From Linnemannia schmuckeri (lineage: Eukaryota > Mortierellomycota > Mortierellomycetes > Mortierellales > Mortierellaceae), in NCBI GenBank assembly GCA_029449235.1, contig JANATG010000004.1:2356001-2420000 (forward strand): a stretch of 64,000 bases of DNA. Direction: 5' to 3'. Below are positions 21,584 to 33,055 of the stretch, one piece after another. Below the pieces are notes generated by a model. That model did no database searches and was not told the DNA's origin. It saw only the letters and a list, made by a program, of their open reading frames with translations. Positions within the stretch are counted from its first letter, which is position 1, and every line of letters begins with the position of its first letter. The translations under genes and the position numbers were made by a program.

Positions 21584-24500
21584 ATGGCCTCCGACACCCA
21601 ACCGCACGGTCAGGGGGACGACCTCACCACCAACACCACCACCATTGCTGCCATCACCACTACTACCAATAATAATAACAACAGCGACAACAACAATAAC
21701 AACAACCATGCCCGTCACTCATCAAACACTCATCTCAAGGCCGCTCCTCCCTATCAACACAACAGCACTGCCTCCAATACCGTATGTCATAATATTTTTC
21801 ACTTTTTGTGTTTTACTTTGGTCGTTTGAACAAACAGGAAAGACAAAGGAGATAGAAGAGGAAGGCAGAGAAGGTAGACTTGTGAGGAGAAGGTGTATGA
21901 GGGGGAACAGACGAGAGAATAGTATTATGTTCTTTTGAAGCAAATCTCATCGACAAAAAAAGAAAAAAAAGTTGCGAGAGAGATTCACCATTGGTCTAAA
22001 GAAAAGGGAACAGGGCTGTATTTATAAATAGGCTGGGATAACATCAAAGCAACATATTGATGATGCTTGATGCTCATGAAATGGGTATCCGACCACGGTC
22101 AGCCAACCAGGTGGGGCAGCAGCATACTCGTACAAGTAGGACACAAGTGCGAGCGAGCGACCGAAGTGGGTGAGGTGATAATAGCACATTATCAAGCAAG
22201 CAAGGCACAGCGCCCTAAAACAGCCACGGCTCTACGCCTACCCGAGGGGTACCTTCTCCTCCTCTCCTCTCCACCCAATTTGCATATCCATCTGCTCTAC
22301 CTATTACCTATTTCTCCTTCTGTCTTTCGTTTTCTGCATCCATCCTCGGTGCCCAGTTTCTCCTTTGCTTTCCTTTCTTTTTCTTTTGGTCTTTTTACGT
22401 CAGCAGCAGCAGTGATCACCTGCGATTCTGATCCCATCACCATCCCTTCATCCCTCACTCTCCTACTCCACTCCACTCCCTCCCATCCCCCTTTGACCAT
22501 TTCATACGACCTTGCCAGGGAATAGCCCTTTTGCCATCACACCCCACCCTTGTACTTGTACTCTCTGTTGCCCTCCCACTCGACTTTGGGTGTCTTTTTT
22601 TTTTTTTTCCTTGGGTTTCCTTTTTGTACGCTGCAAACAATGTCTTGTGCCGATTTGCTCCCAGGGGTCGACTCCAATCCAAGGTTGCACGCGCCTCTGT
22701 TGCTAACAGCAGACTTTTTATTTCCTCCTTCCTTTCTTCCCTTTCTCCTGGTCCCCTTCCCACCTTCTTCGTGTCTCCCTAATAGCCCAACGCACCTGGG
22801 CACGAGTTTATCCTTAACCACCAAGAGTCGCAGGGCATGCTAGTGACAAGTCCATTGATGAGCGAAGCAACCCTTCCAGAAGAGCGCCAGCAGTCTCCCC
22901 CAGCCTCTTCCGCTCCCAACCCTGTCTTGGCTTCAGCCTCAGCCCCAGTATCAGTCTCAGCCTCCGCCGCATCCTCTACGACAGCACACAACAACACTGG
23001 AACACTTGACACAACGGACAATACCCACGATCGGCAGCCGAGTGGAAACCACTGCAACGGCTCACTGAGCAGAACAAACAGTGGCACCAACTATATCCGG
23101 AGGTAAATATCCTTCCTATCTTCTTTTGCAATCATGGTTTCTGCTTTCTTTATTGCACTTAACAAAAGGCATATGATGGCTTCATTTCTTGGTCCCCCTT
23201 TTCTATTAAGTTTTGGGTCGCTGGGATACTGGAGTCATGGGCTATTTTGCTTTTTGTTTTTCTGTGTCTGCATGTTTGTGTATTGCGTTTGTTGACGGGA
23301 GAGTGTGCGCAAACCCTTCAGCCCTCCTTCGCCACCGGACCATCCCTATTCTCTCTCTCCCTGTCTCTTTTTTTGTTCTCTTTCGGATTTTGCTGTCATG
23401 CACGAGGTCCTGATAGTGCAACAATCAACAAACAACAACAGCTTGTCAACACAGACATGAAAGCCAAGAGATGGAACCAAGGCGCCACTCTTACTAGCAC
23501 CAAAAAAGACAAAAAGCCTGTCTGCGGAGGGAAAGATTTGTACTTCCCCGTTCCTCGCCATGTCTGCACTGTGGCGAGTGTGCGCTTATGAACATGAACT
23601 AAGTATCTACCATCCTCTTTATTTTTTGTACGACGCCTTTCAATGCAGGAGTCCCCAGATGTCTTCGAACGCCGTTCACTCACCGTCGGGACAGTATCAG
23701 CTGTCGGTCGCCACTTTTCACAAGCGGAACCAAGATACGAACTCCTTTCGGACAGGACAGCAGTTCCTCATCAAGTTAGACCTCAAGTCCGTAGAGCCCT
23801 TTAAGAGCCCAATGTCATTGATCCTGCCCCGAAGGATGATCCAGGGTCAACAAAAAACCCGACAGTCCGATCCTCCTACTGGAGTCACTACCGATGGCGC
23901 AGCTGCAGCATCAGCAGGTCTTGTGTCACCGTTCATGTCGTCGCCCATCATTCAGGAACCTGCAGGGGCAGGATCATCTCAGGACGGTCCAGGAGAACTC
24001 ACAGGCGACCCAGAAACTCACTTTTATCTCGAGGTCACTGTCCACTTGACCAGTTCTGAGGCTATTGTCCAGGCCTGTCCAGAGTGCTGTCATAAGGTGG
24101 AAGGCAAGGTGCGCAAACCATCCAATGGACCCGGAACCCCCGCCAAGACACATGGAGCCAGCGAGCAGGTTGACCCAGGGCAGATCCTGCAGTTCTGCGT
24201 TTTTGAACACGTCGTCGACTTTACAAGCGGGACATCAACTGTCATGGCCAAGGTCCTTTGCTCCTCAACGCACCACGACAAACGAGGCAACAATGACCGC
24301 TACTTGTAAGTACATCATCGCAACTATCGCTGAATGAGTCGTATCTCATATGTCTCACACTAATCGTTTTCGTCATTTGCTATGGCGATTGCTCTGAAAT
24401 AGCTTCAAGTTTAGTCTGATGCAATATCTCAATGGACAAAAGATTCATATCGGGTCGTGCAGGACAAAGGACATCTTGTTCACAGGAAACCACAAGAACA

Positions 24501-27500
24501 AGAGTATGGCCTCCTTTAGCGAGGACAAAGTGGAGACCAAGCCCAGGATTGGCCGTCCAGAGGACGAATCGATTCTGTCTACCCCAGGCTCTGTGGTCAT
24601 GGGTCAGACCTTTACGGAGGAGCCAGACTCTATCGCCGAGGATGTAGTTGATAAGCCGTATCACCACGACTCACCAATGCAATCACAGCATTCATCAACT
24701 TACGACAGGCGTTCTGCTTCAACCCCGCACCACCGCTCCTTCTCTTCCTACGGTAGCAGCCAGCCTCACCACAGCGGCGAACACATTCCTCGCATTCAGG
24801 AGCCAGCATCAAGCATGGATATTGACTCGCCTCGATCACGGCACAGCATCGATAAGGAATCCTACTCTAGTCATAGTAGCCGGTCACCATTACCTCCAGC
24901 ACAAGGATCAGGAGCCACATATGGCGGTCATTCATCGGCCATGTCCGATTATAGATTGTCAAGTGGACCTGCCTTCACGCCGATCAAGTCCAAGTCTTGG
25001 AACGACACTCTCATCACGCCCAAAATTACAAGGATTATTCCGGACGTCGGCGACATGCTTGGTGGCACCGAGATTACCATCTTTGGCTCTGGATTCAGAG
25101 GTAAGCACCTCGTTTTAACAGGAAACGAAACTGATACAATAAGCACAGCTGTTTGGGCAGACTGACTCATTGTCGATTCCATTCCATATTATCTTCATTC
25201 TAGCCGGATTGGTCCCATACTTTGATTCGCTGCCGGCATCGAACGTCACTGTTCTTCATTCGGATGTCATGACTTGCCGCACACCGCCCCGAATCCAAGC
25301 AGCCGTAGCGTCAGTGGGTTTCCTCTCCAAGCGCTCCTCGGGATCGAGCAGGATTACGCCTGGCGCTCAATATTCATATGCAGACAAGCTGGGTTTGGGA
25401 TTAGCAGAGCTTGCGGCAGAGATTGTTGCCATGGGACGAGACGATTATGACGAGCCCTACCCCCAGGCAGGATCTGGCGCTGGACTTGGACATTCTAGCT
25501 ATGACGCTACTGAGAGGTCAGAGCAGAGGCTTGGAGGACTTGGCGACTTGCGCTCAAGAGCTACTCGTGTTGTTCGTCGTGGAAGTACGCGTCGCGATTC
25601 GTCGGATATTACAAGTCAGTCTCGATCCAACTCGAACGGATCGAGGCTGAACCCCATGGCCGAAAGCCCTCGCCGACGGTCTAGCCATAGTCCTATGGGT
25701 CACGATCATAGCCTGGACGATGAGGAGCTCGAGCGCCTTGTGACAGAGATGATGTCGCTCGGTGTGACACAGTCGGTTGCACCAGCTGCACAGACCTGCA
25801 AGGCCTTGGAATCGGCCATTCTCAACATTGTACGCGGCACGGACGACATGCATCATATCTCGATGCAGAACGACCAGCGTCACACACTGCTTCATCTGGC
25901 GGTCCTCCTCGAGATGAACGACCTTGTCGAATACCTGCTCAAGGAGAAGATCGAAGTCAACGCTGCCGACTGGAATGGCTTTACAGGTAAGACCAAGCGG
26001 AACACGACCAGATAAAGATCCTAGATCAAAAAAAATCAATAGCATAAAGCGGCAAACAAGACTAATCCTTTTCTCCTTTTCAATCATAACAGCTCTTCAT
26101 TATGCGGCTTGGACAGACCAAACCGACATGTTTGAAATTCTGGTGGGTCATGGAGCGTCTGCGGAGGTACTCAACTGCCATCAGGCTCTCCCACGTCATT
26201 TGTTTGCAGGCGTGCCTGGAACACCACAGGAGTTTGTTACCATGTACCACCCGAAACCAGGACAGGCGCTAGAGGCTGGCTCATCCTATGATCGGTATCC
26301 ATCTGGCGGCAGAGCGAGCATGGACAACCTCAAGGACGACATCCTTGAACAATACAGCCGAGCTAAGAAGGCACGGGGTTCGAGTGGTAACATGTATGTC
26401 AAGTCATCATCGGGAGACTCTATTTCCAAGACGCCGGCGCCGATGGATCAACACCGTGACCCTAGCCACGGCCATGAGTCTACTCACTCAATGCCCCGTC
26501 ATGCTCCTCGGCACCTTGTTTCATCACCACCTCTGCTTCCTCAACCCCAAGGTCACTTGCGGCCAGCTCCTCACACGATGCAGTCGCTTCCTCACCCTCA
26601 AGCTCCGCGCTCACCTTCACCTCTTCGGGAATCATTTGCAGGACCCTACTCACAGCCGCACACATCCTCCTCCGCGTCGTCTTCTGGTAACAACAGTTCG
26701 TCGTTTACCAGAAGATACTTGCACCCTGTGGATAATCCTCCCTCGCGAACTGGATCGTTGCCCTCGATTCGGTTAGAGCGCGACCACAGAGAAAGTGCCC
26801 ATCAACATAGTCCGTCATACCATCACCAACAGCAACACCATCACCAACAGCAACACCATCAGCAGCACCACCATCATAACGTTGGTTCGCCTTCGTCCTC
26901 TCCCAGCGCTGCCATGACAGGTGCACCTTCGTCTCCTATGCATCATCAACAAGGATCTACACACAGCCGGTACCCATCGTCGCCCACCTCTTACGATCAC
27001 GTCCAGCACTCGCCTCAGCAATATGACAGCCACCCGGAAGAACGCCGATCAGACCGCATGCTGCCCTCGTTTGGACTTAATCTGCCTGTTCCGTTCCCTT
27101 ACCAGGGTGATTCGAGCAGGGGTCCAAGCCCAGGACATCATGGCCCAGAGTCAGGTGAGGGAGGACATCAGGGACCCAAGCCAGTTGAAGCAGGACAAAA
27201 GCGCCCAGGATCTTCTTACCATGGCCCTTCGCATGACGGGCCAATAGTCAAGTCTCCAAGGACATTTGATGGACCTATTCGACCCAAGGGTGGAGATCAT
27301 CACGAATATGATCAACAAGGTCCTCCACTTCCCATGGAAGGCAATCGATCTGCATCAGCCAACGCCGATTTGTCACGGTCTTCCAATGCCGGAGCAGATC
27401 TCGAGAACGATATTAGGGATGGATCTGAGGACAGCAGCAAATCGAACCGCCGGACGAGCCAGGCGAGCCACACTTGTCCTCACCCGAACTGCAACAAGAG

Positions 27501-28407
27501 TTTCACGAGACCCTTTAACCTCCGAGCACACATGCGCGTCCATACTGCCGAGCGTCCCTACAAGTGCGATACGTGCGCGTTGGCATTCTCGCGTCTTCAC
27601 GATCGCAACCGTCATGCCAAGCTTCACACTGGAATCAAGCCCTTTGAGTGTTCATTCTGCCACCACCAATTTATTCGACCAGATGCTCTGCGTCGTCATT
27701 TGGGTCGTGGAGGTGGAACGGGATGTGGACAAAAGATCGCGGCAACTGCTGCAGCGGACGGTCAAAAGCCAGCTGGCGGTACCACCAGCTCGACATCATC
27801 TTCGACAGACTCTGCCTCAGCTTCGGTCACCTCTACTTCTACAACAACCACAACCACGACTGCGCCTGCTACTTCTGGAACTACGACAGCTGCAACAACT
27901 ACGGCGACAAGCTCGGCCACTTCTCACGGCGAGAACAAGACTCTTGTCAACAATGGAGCCTCCAGCCGGAGCAGCAGCGGGAGCAGCGTCCGGAGCCAAG
28001 CGAGTTTGAGCAGTATCAGCAGCAGTCTGACGGCTGTGTCCTTCTCGACCAGTAATGATTGGAACCGCCACTCGCGATCATCGACGGATCCTTCAGGTTC
28101 AAAGATGATGGAACTGGATGAAGAGGATAGTCGCGACCACGGTCATCGTGTTCCTCAACAGCACCATCATCTTCACCAACAGCAGCATCAACATCCTCAC
28201 CCTCCTCGGTCACCTCTTGGCATTATCTCTGACGGACGGCGGTATGCCTCACCGACTGGCACTGACCGCGATGAAGACATGCGGTCTGTGGATGGTGAGG
28301 ACCATCATGGCGAGGCAGCAGGTGTGAACGAGAAGCAACACACCACTCGTCATTTGTCGCCTGTGACATATGACCATGATGACCGACGCGATCACCACCA
28401 CCATTAC

Positions 28408-28445
<38 letters not shown>

Positions 28446-28545
28446 GCAGCAGCACCACCCACATCACCACCACCATCGCGCTGAGCGGGACGAGCAGGAG
28501 CAGCAACAACAGCCTGCTCCTACCGCCACGGCCGCCAGCAGTTGA
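21584..28545 (+). CDS. SPT23/MGA2-like Rel/IPT-ankyrin transcription factor fused to three Crz1-like C2H2 zinc fingers
   Basis: Six exons (21584-21781, 22786-23102, 23649-24305, 24403-25100, 25204-25986, 26093-28545) join in phase to 1,701 aa. Order: Asn/Thr-rich start; Spt23-like Rel-type domain (about 180-450: FHKRNQDTNSFRTGQQFLIK, CPECCHKVEG, FKFSLMQYLNGQKIHIGSCR); IPT/TIG fold (about 590-690: TPKITRIIPDVGDMLGGTEI, TIFGSGFR); ankyrin repeats (about 845-920: RHTLLHLAVLLEMNDLVEYL, GFTALHYAAW); a long Ser/Pro/His/Gln linker; three C2H2 fingers (about 1346-1430) with FTRPFNLRAHMRVHTAERPY and ALRRHLGRGGGTGC; then Thr/Ser- and Gln/His-rich tails. Spt23 and Mga2 control fatty-acid desaturase genes and are tail-anchored in the ER until cleaved. 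I find no C-terminal membrane helix here. The fingers resemble Crz1/Prz1, the calcineurin-responsive factors. The first exon, before a 1.0-kb intron, is the least certain part; ATG 22837 is an alternative start. Confidence 0.85.
27475..27727 (+). other. Three-finger C2H2 DNA-binding domain of the 21584 gene
   Basis: Finger 1 is CPHPNCNKSF...HMRVH, finger 2 CDTCALAFSRLHDRNRHAKLH and finger 3 CSFCHHQFIRPDALRRH, closing with GGGTGC. The links TAERPYK and TGIKPFE are canonical. The order FTRP-NL, R-HDR-RH, (R/S)DAL-RH is the pattern of Crz1/Prz1-type fingers. The frame is continuous from the ankyrin region, so the fingers belong to the same protein unless an unseen promoter exists inside exon 6. 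Confidence 0.85.
28384..28545 (+). repeat. CAG/CAA-CAC repeat coding for a Gln/His-rich C-terminus
   Basis: A run of CAG/CAA codons followed by CAC/CAT codons near the 3' end of the IPT/zinc-finger gene encodes poly-Gln and poly-His. Such tracts vary in length between strains and often act as activation or interaction segments. Confidence 0.8.
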
Positions 28546-28714
28546 TCCAGTCCATAAAAGACATTGCAATTTCATGTAGTCTTTTTTTCTTTCTTGTAAT
28601 GCTTTTTTTTCTCTCTCTCCCCTATCCTCCTCGCCTCCCTCACTTCCTTTCCTCTACCCTTCTTATTCCACCTCTACTCACTTTTGAATTGTACAAAATA
28701 TGACGGCAAAAAAT

Positions 28715-28720
28715 AATAAA
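28715..28720 (+). terminator. AATAAA polyadenylation signal of the IPT/zinc-finger gene
   Basis: AATAAA lies 170 nt after the TGA stop, in an A-rich context, in the gap before the convergent glutamine synthetase gene. Confidence 0.5.
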
Positions 28721-28933
28721 CACTTAAAATATCTTTCTATGACAGCCTGCGCCACCATTACTTTCTCTCTGTATGATCCGTCCCAGCTTGGCGTTCGATA
28801 TACACATACGAATACTCATTGTGTTGTTTTAAAAAGTTATATTTCGGTTTTTAAATCTATGCTACAAGTCTAATGGATGTTTGTGGTGCAAAAAAAAGAG
28901 AGAGAAGGGACTCATTGGCTAAGCTAGGCTAGC

Positions 28934-31646
28934 TTAGAACCAAAGCAACTCGCTGTAGCGGGGGATGGGGTAGAACTTGTCGGCGGTCAAGGTTTCGAGT
29001 CTGTCGGCAGCAACACGGGCGTTCTGCATAGCAGGGACGATGAAATCTGAAGCAGCCTTGGCCTCGGCAACGGCATCATCATGGATGGCGTGCAACTTGG
29101 CGATGGAATCGTCCAAGGCAACGAGGGCGGCCTGGAGATCCTTGACGACGGGGGTCAAGGCCTTGAGGGCGCCTAGCTCGGGCGACTGGGCCTCACCCTC
29201 GATCGAGTTCAAGAGCTGGACGGACTTGGCGAGGGTGCCGCGGTACTCAAAGGCGGCGGGGAGGATCTGCTGGGAGAGGAGGTCCTTCATGGTGTTGGCC
29301 TCGACGAGGAGGTCCTTGGCGTAACGCTCGTTCATGATGAAGAAGCGCGAGGTCAACTCGGACTGGGAGAAGATGCCGAGCTTAGTGAGCATCGACTGGT
29401 GGTGGGGGTTGATAAGCTGCTCAAAGGCCTCAGGGCAGGTGCGGATGTTGGGCAAACCACGCTTCTCGGCCTCCTGGACCCAGGCATCAGAGTAACCATC
29501 GCCCTCGAAGCGGATGTTCTTAGTCGAGACAATGAACTTCTTGATGACGGCCAACTTGTCGGCATCCGAGGGGAAGGGCTTCTCGCCCATCTGGGTGCGG
29601 AGAGCCTCAGAGACGTCCTGGAGAGCAGAGGCGACGGCGGCGTTGAGGATGGTGACGGGGAAGGCGGGCGACTGCTTGGATCCGACAGCACGGAACTCGA
29701 ACTTGTTACCGGTAAAGGCGAAGGGAGAGGTACGGTTGCGGTCGGTCAAATCACGGGAGATGGTGGGGAGGGAGGCGACCTTGACATCCAAGGCGGTACC
29801 ACCCAACTTGATGGTCTGGATCTCGGGGACGGAGAAGTTCTTGATGGGGCGGGACTCCTCGATCGAGTTGAGGACCTCGGTCAAGTGCTCACCCAAGAAG
29901 ATGGAGAGGATGACTGGGGGTGCCTCGCAGGCTCCCAAACGGTGCTCGTTGGAGGAGGAAGCGATCGAGGTACGGAGGAGAGCTCCGTGCTGCTGGACGG
30001 CGTGGAGGACAGCGACGAGGATCAAGAGGAAGCGGTAGTTGGTCTCGGGCTTGACGGTGGGGTCGAGCAAGTTCTCGCCGTGGTCGGTCGACATGGACCA
30101 GTTGCAGTGCTTGCCGGATCCGTTAACGCCCTTAAAGGGCTTCTCGTGATAGAGGACCTTGAGCTTGTTCTTGTGGGCAACCTTGGAGAGGACATCCATG
30201 GTCAACAAGTTGTGGTCAACAGCCAACGAAGCCTCCTCGAAGATGGGAGCCAACTCGAACTGCTGGGGGGCAACCTCGTTGTGGCGGGTCTTGACGGGGA
30301 CTCCGAGACGGAAGAGCTCGAGCTCGGCCTCGGACATAGTAGCCATGACCTTGGAGGGAACACGACCAAAGTAATGATCATCCATCTGCTGGTGCTTGGG
30401 GGGCAAGTTTCCGATCAAGGTACGACCGGTAGTCTTGAGATCGGGACGGAGAGAGTAGAGGGAACGGTCGATGAGGAAGTACTCCTGCTCGGTTCCGAGG
30501 GTGGTGAAGACGTGGTTGGTGCGGGGCTGGGCACCGACGGGAACAGACTCGATGAGCGAAAGAAGCTCGCAGCAGGCCTTGGAGATCTGGGCGGTCGAGC
30601 GGAGGAGGACGGTCTTCTCGTCGAGGGCATCTCCGTTGTAGGAGATGAAGACCGAGGGGATGTAGAGGACAGAGGTGCCGTGGGGGCCCTCCTGGATGAA
30701 CATGGGCGAAGTGGTGTCCCAGACGGTATAACCACGGGCCTCGAAGGTCGAGCGCATGCCTCCGGAGGGAAAGGACGATGCATCGGGCTCGGCCTGGAGT
30801 AACTGCGAGCCAGAGAAGGCATCAATGGCGGTAGTCTATTTGTTTTTATTAAAATGGGAACTGTAAGTCAGGGGTCATGTTTAAGAGTATACATCTACAT
30901 GGTCGTGTGGCGTGCCGTAGGTTGTTCCTGCATTTTTAGTGAATGCTTTTGGCTGTGCGCAAAGGAGTAACAAAAAAAAGACAAACATGTGTTTGGTCGG
31001 GTCAATCGAACACACAGCTCAACTTTTGGTCGATCCTCATCGATCTTATTTTCACATTCTTTGCTTTTGTTTGTTTTGTCGGTATGCGATGGATGAGTGT
31101 GTATCGGATGCGTATCGATGGGAGAGCCGTTGCTGTCTGTCGATCTGGTTTTCCGAGCATTCACATCTTGGCTATATTTTTCTTATCTTATCGCCCGCCC
31201 TGCCCAACTCACACTCGCTCACACACACACACAATCTCACTCTTTTCCGTTTTGTTAACATCTCCTTGATTTGTGTTTCCTTAAGAGGAACATCCTGAGC
31301 GAAAAATCATGATTGGAATGAATCATACCGACTCTTATTTTTCTTAGTTTGTTTATATCACTCCCTTTGTTCATTTTTCGATGTCCAGATGGTTTTGGTT
31401 GGTTGGTTGGTTAGTTGGCTGGTTGGTTGGTTGGCTGGTTGGTTGGTTGTTGTAGGTCCTGTTGTGTTTGATGGCGTGGTCGTTATTGTTGCTGTTGCTG
31501 TAACTGAATGTTTTTTTTTTCCCAGAGTATTTTTTAGTCCAGCCCCCAATCAAAAATAACTGGTACCCAATCCCCCTACTGTAACTCCCTTCTTTTTTCT
31601 TCCTTCGAAAAAAACCCTTTACTCTTCTCTTACATACGTACGCCTC

Positions 31647-31680
<34 letters not shown>

Positions 31681-32091
31681 AAAAAAAGAAAAAAAAGAAA
31701 AAAAAAAAATTACCTCTTCACCAGCGGCGGTGAAAGTAGACTTCAACGACAAGAAGGCATCATGCTTCTCAGCAGTAGTACCAGTCTGGGGCTGGAACCA
31801 ATGCGTAAAATGGGTCGCACCACGGTCCATGGCCCAGATACGGACTGCATGGGCAATAGCATCAGCGGTGGCACGGTCGAGGGCCTGGCGACCACGCATC
31901 TGCTTGAGGAATGAGGCATAGGCGGGCTTGGGGAGGGCCTTGGCGATCTGCTGGAGGTGGAAGACGTTCTCGCCAAAGAACTCAGACGTGTAGACGGGGG
32001 TGCCGTCGGCGTTCTTGGGGTAGGAGATCTTGCGAGTGGGTCGGTTGATGTTGTCACGGAGGGACTCGACACGGGCTGCGTTCAGGGCCAT
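28934..32091 (-). CDS. Glutamine synthetase type III (GlnN class)
   Basis: Two exons, 31714-32091 and 28934-30835, join in phase 0 to 759 aa, close to the usual GSIII length of about 700-730. The enzyme makes glutamine from glutamate, ammonia and ATP. Diagnostic GSIII sequence is present: DRGATHFTHWFQPQTG with TAEKHDAFL in exon 1, then EPDASSFPSGGMRSTFEARG, TEQEYFLID, RHNEVAPQQFELAP, KVLYHEKPFKGVNGSGKHCN and HRLGACEAPPVI. The C-terminal LDDSIAKLHAIHDDAVAEAK region is also family-typical. Type III enzymes are common in some bacteria and occur patchily in eukaryotes; ascomycetes and basidiomycetes normally use type II. The 878-nt intron (30836-31713) has an extreme T-tract just after its 5' splice site. 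A TATA box lies 280 bp upstream. Codon use is strongly biased, as for highly expressed fungal genes. Confidence 0.95.
31394..31449 (-). repeat. (GGTT)n / (AACC)n microsatellite in the glutamine synthetase intron
   Basis: About 14 imperfect tandem GGTT units on the plus strand, with GGCT and TAGT variants. The tract lies wholly inside the 878-nt intron of the minus-strand glutamine synthetase gene. Confidence 0.85.
31648..31709 (-). repeat. A31 run plus A-rich tract at the 5' end of the glutamine synthetase intron
   Basis: The plus strand has 31 uninterrupted A followed by four more A-runs. In the sense of the gene this is a roughly 60-nt T-rich tract that starts within a few bases of the GTAATT donor. 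Confidence 0.9.
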
Positions 32092-32382
32092 TTTTGTAAT
32101 GTGTTGTGTAGTTAGGGTTGCGGGGGGGAGGTGGGAGAGGCGGTTGTTGGTTGTTGTTCGAGTAGTAAGAAGAGATTAAAGTGTTATACAGACAAAGGGA
32201 GTTGTAACAAAAGGAAAACGAAGCAGAAAAGAAACCGAAGTATACAAAGAGAGAGAAGAGAGCGGAGAAGGGATAAAGGTGAAGGGATGAGGTTAAAAAA
32301 GAGAAGAGAAGAGAGGAGAGTAAATAAAAGAAAAAAAAAGTAAAAAGACAAAAGTGGGGGAGTCAGAAGAAAATATATATAC
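32092..32382 (-). promoter_or_regulatory. TATA box and ATG-free leader of glutamine synthetase
   Basis: TATATAT at 32373-32382, read on the minus strand, lies about 280 bp before the start codon. The interval between them is pyrimidine-rich in the sense direction and contains no ATG on the minus strand. This matches the promoter design of other genes in the window. Confidence 0.6.
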
Positions 32383-33055
32383 TCGGGACCAGTTAAGGGT
32401 AGTCGTCTCTACAACCCTCTTCTGCCCGGGACCTGGTTCCCCAGATAGGCTTTTCGCCTTTATTTCTCTGTTTACGAGTACGAGAAGAAGGGGGTTGTGC
32501 CTGCTTTTTTTTGATCCCTTTGTATTCTATTGTCATGTGCATTTGATTCATTCAATGATTCCCCCGTCAGATACGTAGCGGGCAGTTCCGCTACAAGTGG
32601 TGGAGTGTCAGTATCAGTGAGTAAAAGTTGAGAACACCGAAAGAACAGGCACTATACTACTCCCTTTAGCCCGAGTGACAGTCAGTCAGTAGTCCCATCT
32701 AAATGTCCCACTGCCACTCTAACCCATTATCCAACCAGTCATCGCTCAAGCCCACCTATCATTGGCCCCACCCTGTTCCTGAAATCAGTTGAATCACACT
32801 ACAATTTATCACATATCCACTCTCCACTTGATCGATCGCTATTCAATCGATTGCCTTACTCTCGCTACTTTAGCTTCCTCTTCGCTGCTCCCTTTGCTCC
32901 TGACATACCCGATGAGATTGTCCCCTATCGTCAACCCTTCCATACCCCCTTCCTTTCTCTCCACTTCGCCCACTTACACTTTGCCATCCCTTCCTATTCC
33001 GGGCCGATTTGATACGGTCACCCCTGTTCTTCTTTCAACCTCCTTCAATTACTGA
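32383..33055. other. Intergenic region upstream of glutamine synthetase
   Basis: Mixed sequence to about 32700, then CT/AC-rich on the plus strand. It would fit a promoter for the doubtful 33056 reading frame. No other element is seen. Confidence 0.4.

Noticed and set aside
22067..22525. 152-aa frame inside the first intron of the IPT/zinc-finger gene
   Set aside because: Low-complexity Ser/Leu/Pro sequence without conserved blocks, located between exons that join in phase.
26093..28545. Independent zinc-finger gene beginning inside exon 6
   Set aside because: The frame is continuous with the ankyrin repeats and no stop, splice break or promoter-like CT leader was seen between them. It is kept as one gene, with the caveat given in the finding.
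29399..30802. 467-aa open frame on the plus strand opposite glutamine synthetase
   Set aside because: It is the exact antisense of a strongly codon-biased exon, and its composition (Gly, Leu, Glu, Asp, Val) mirrors that bias. No promoter or conserved motif supports it.
31394..31449. (GGTT)n tract as a telomere-like or CRISPR-like repeat
   Set aside because: It is a tetramer microsatellite inside an intron; the unit is not the TTAGGG telomere unit and there are no spacers.
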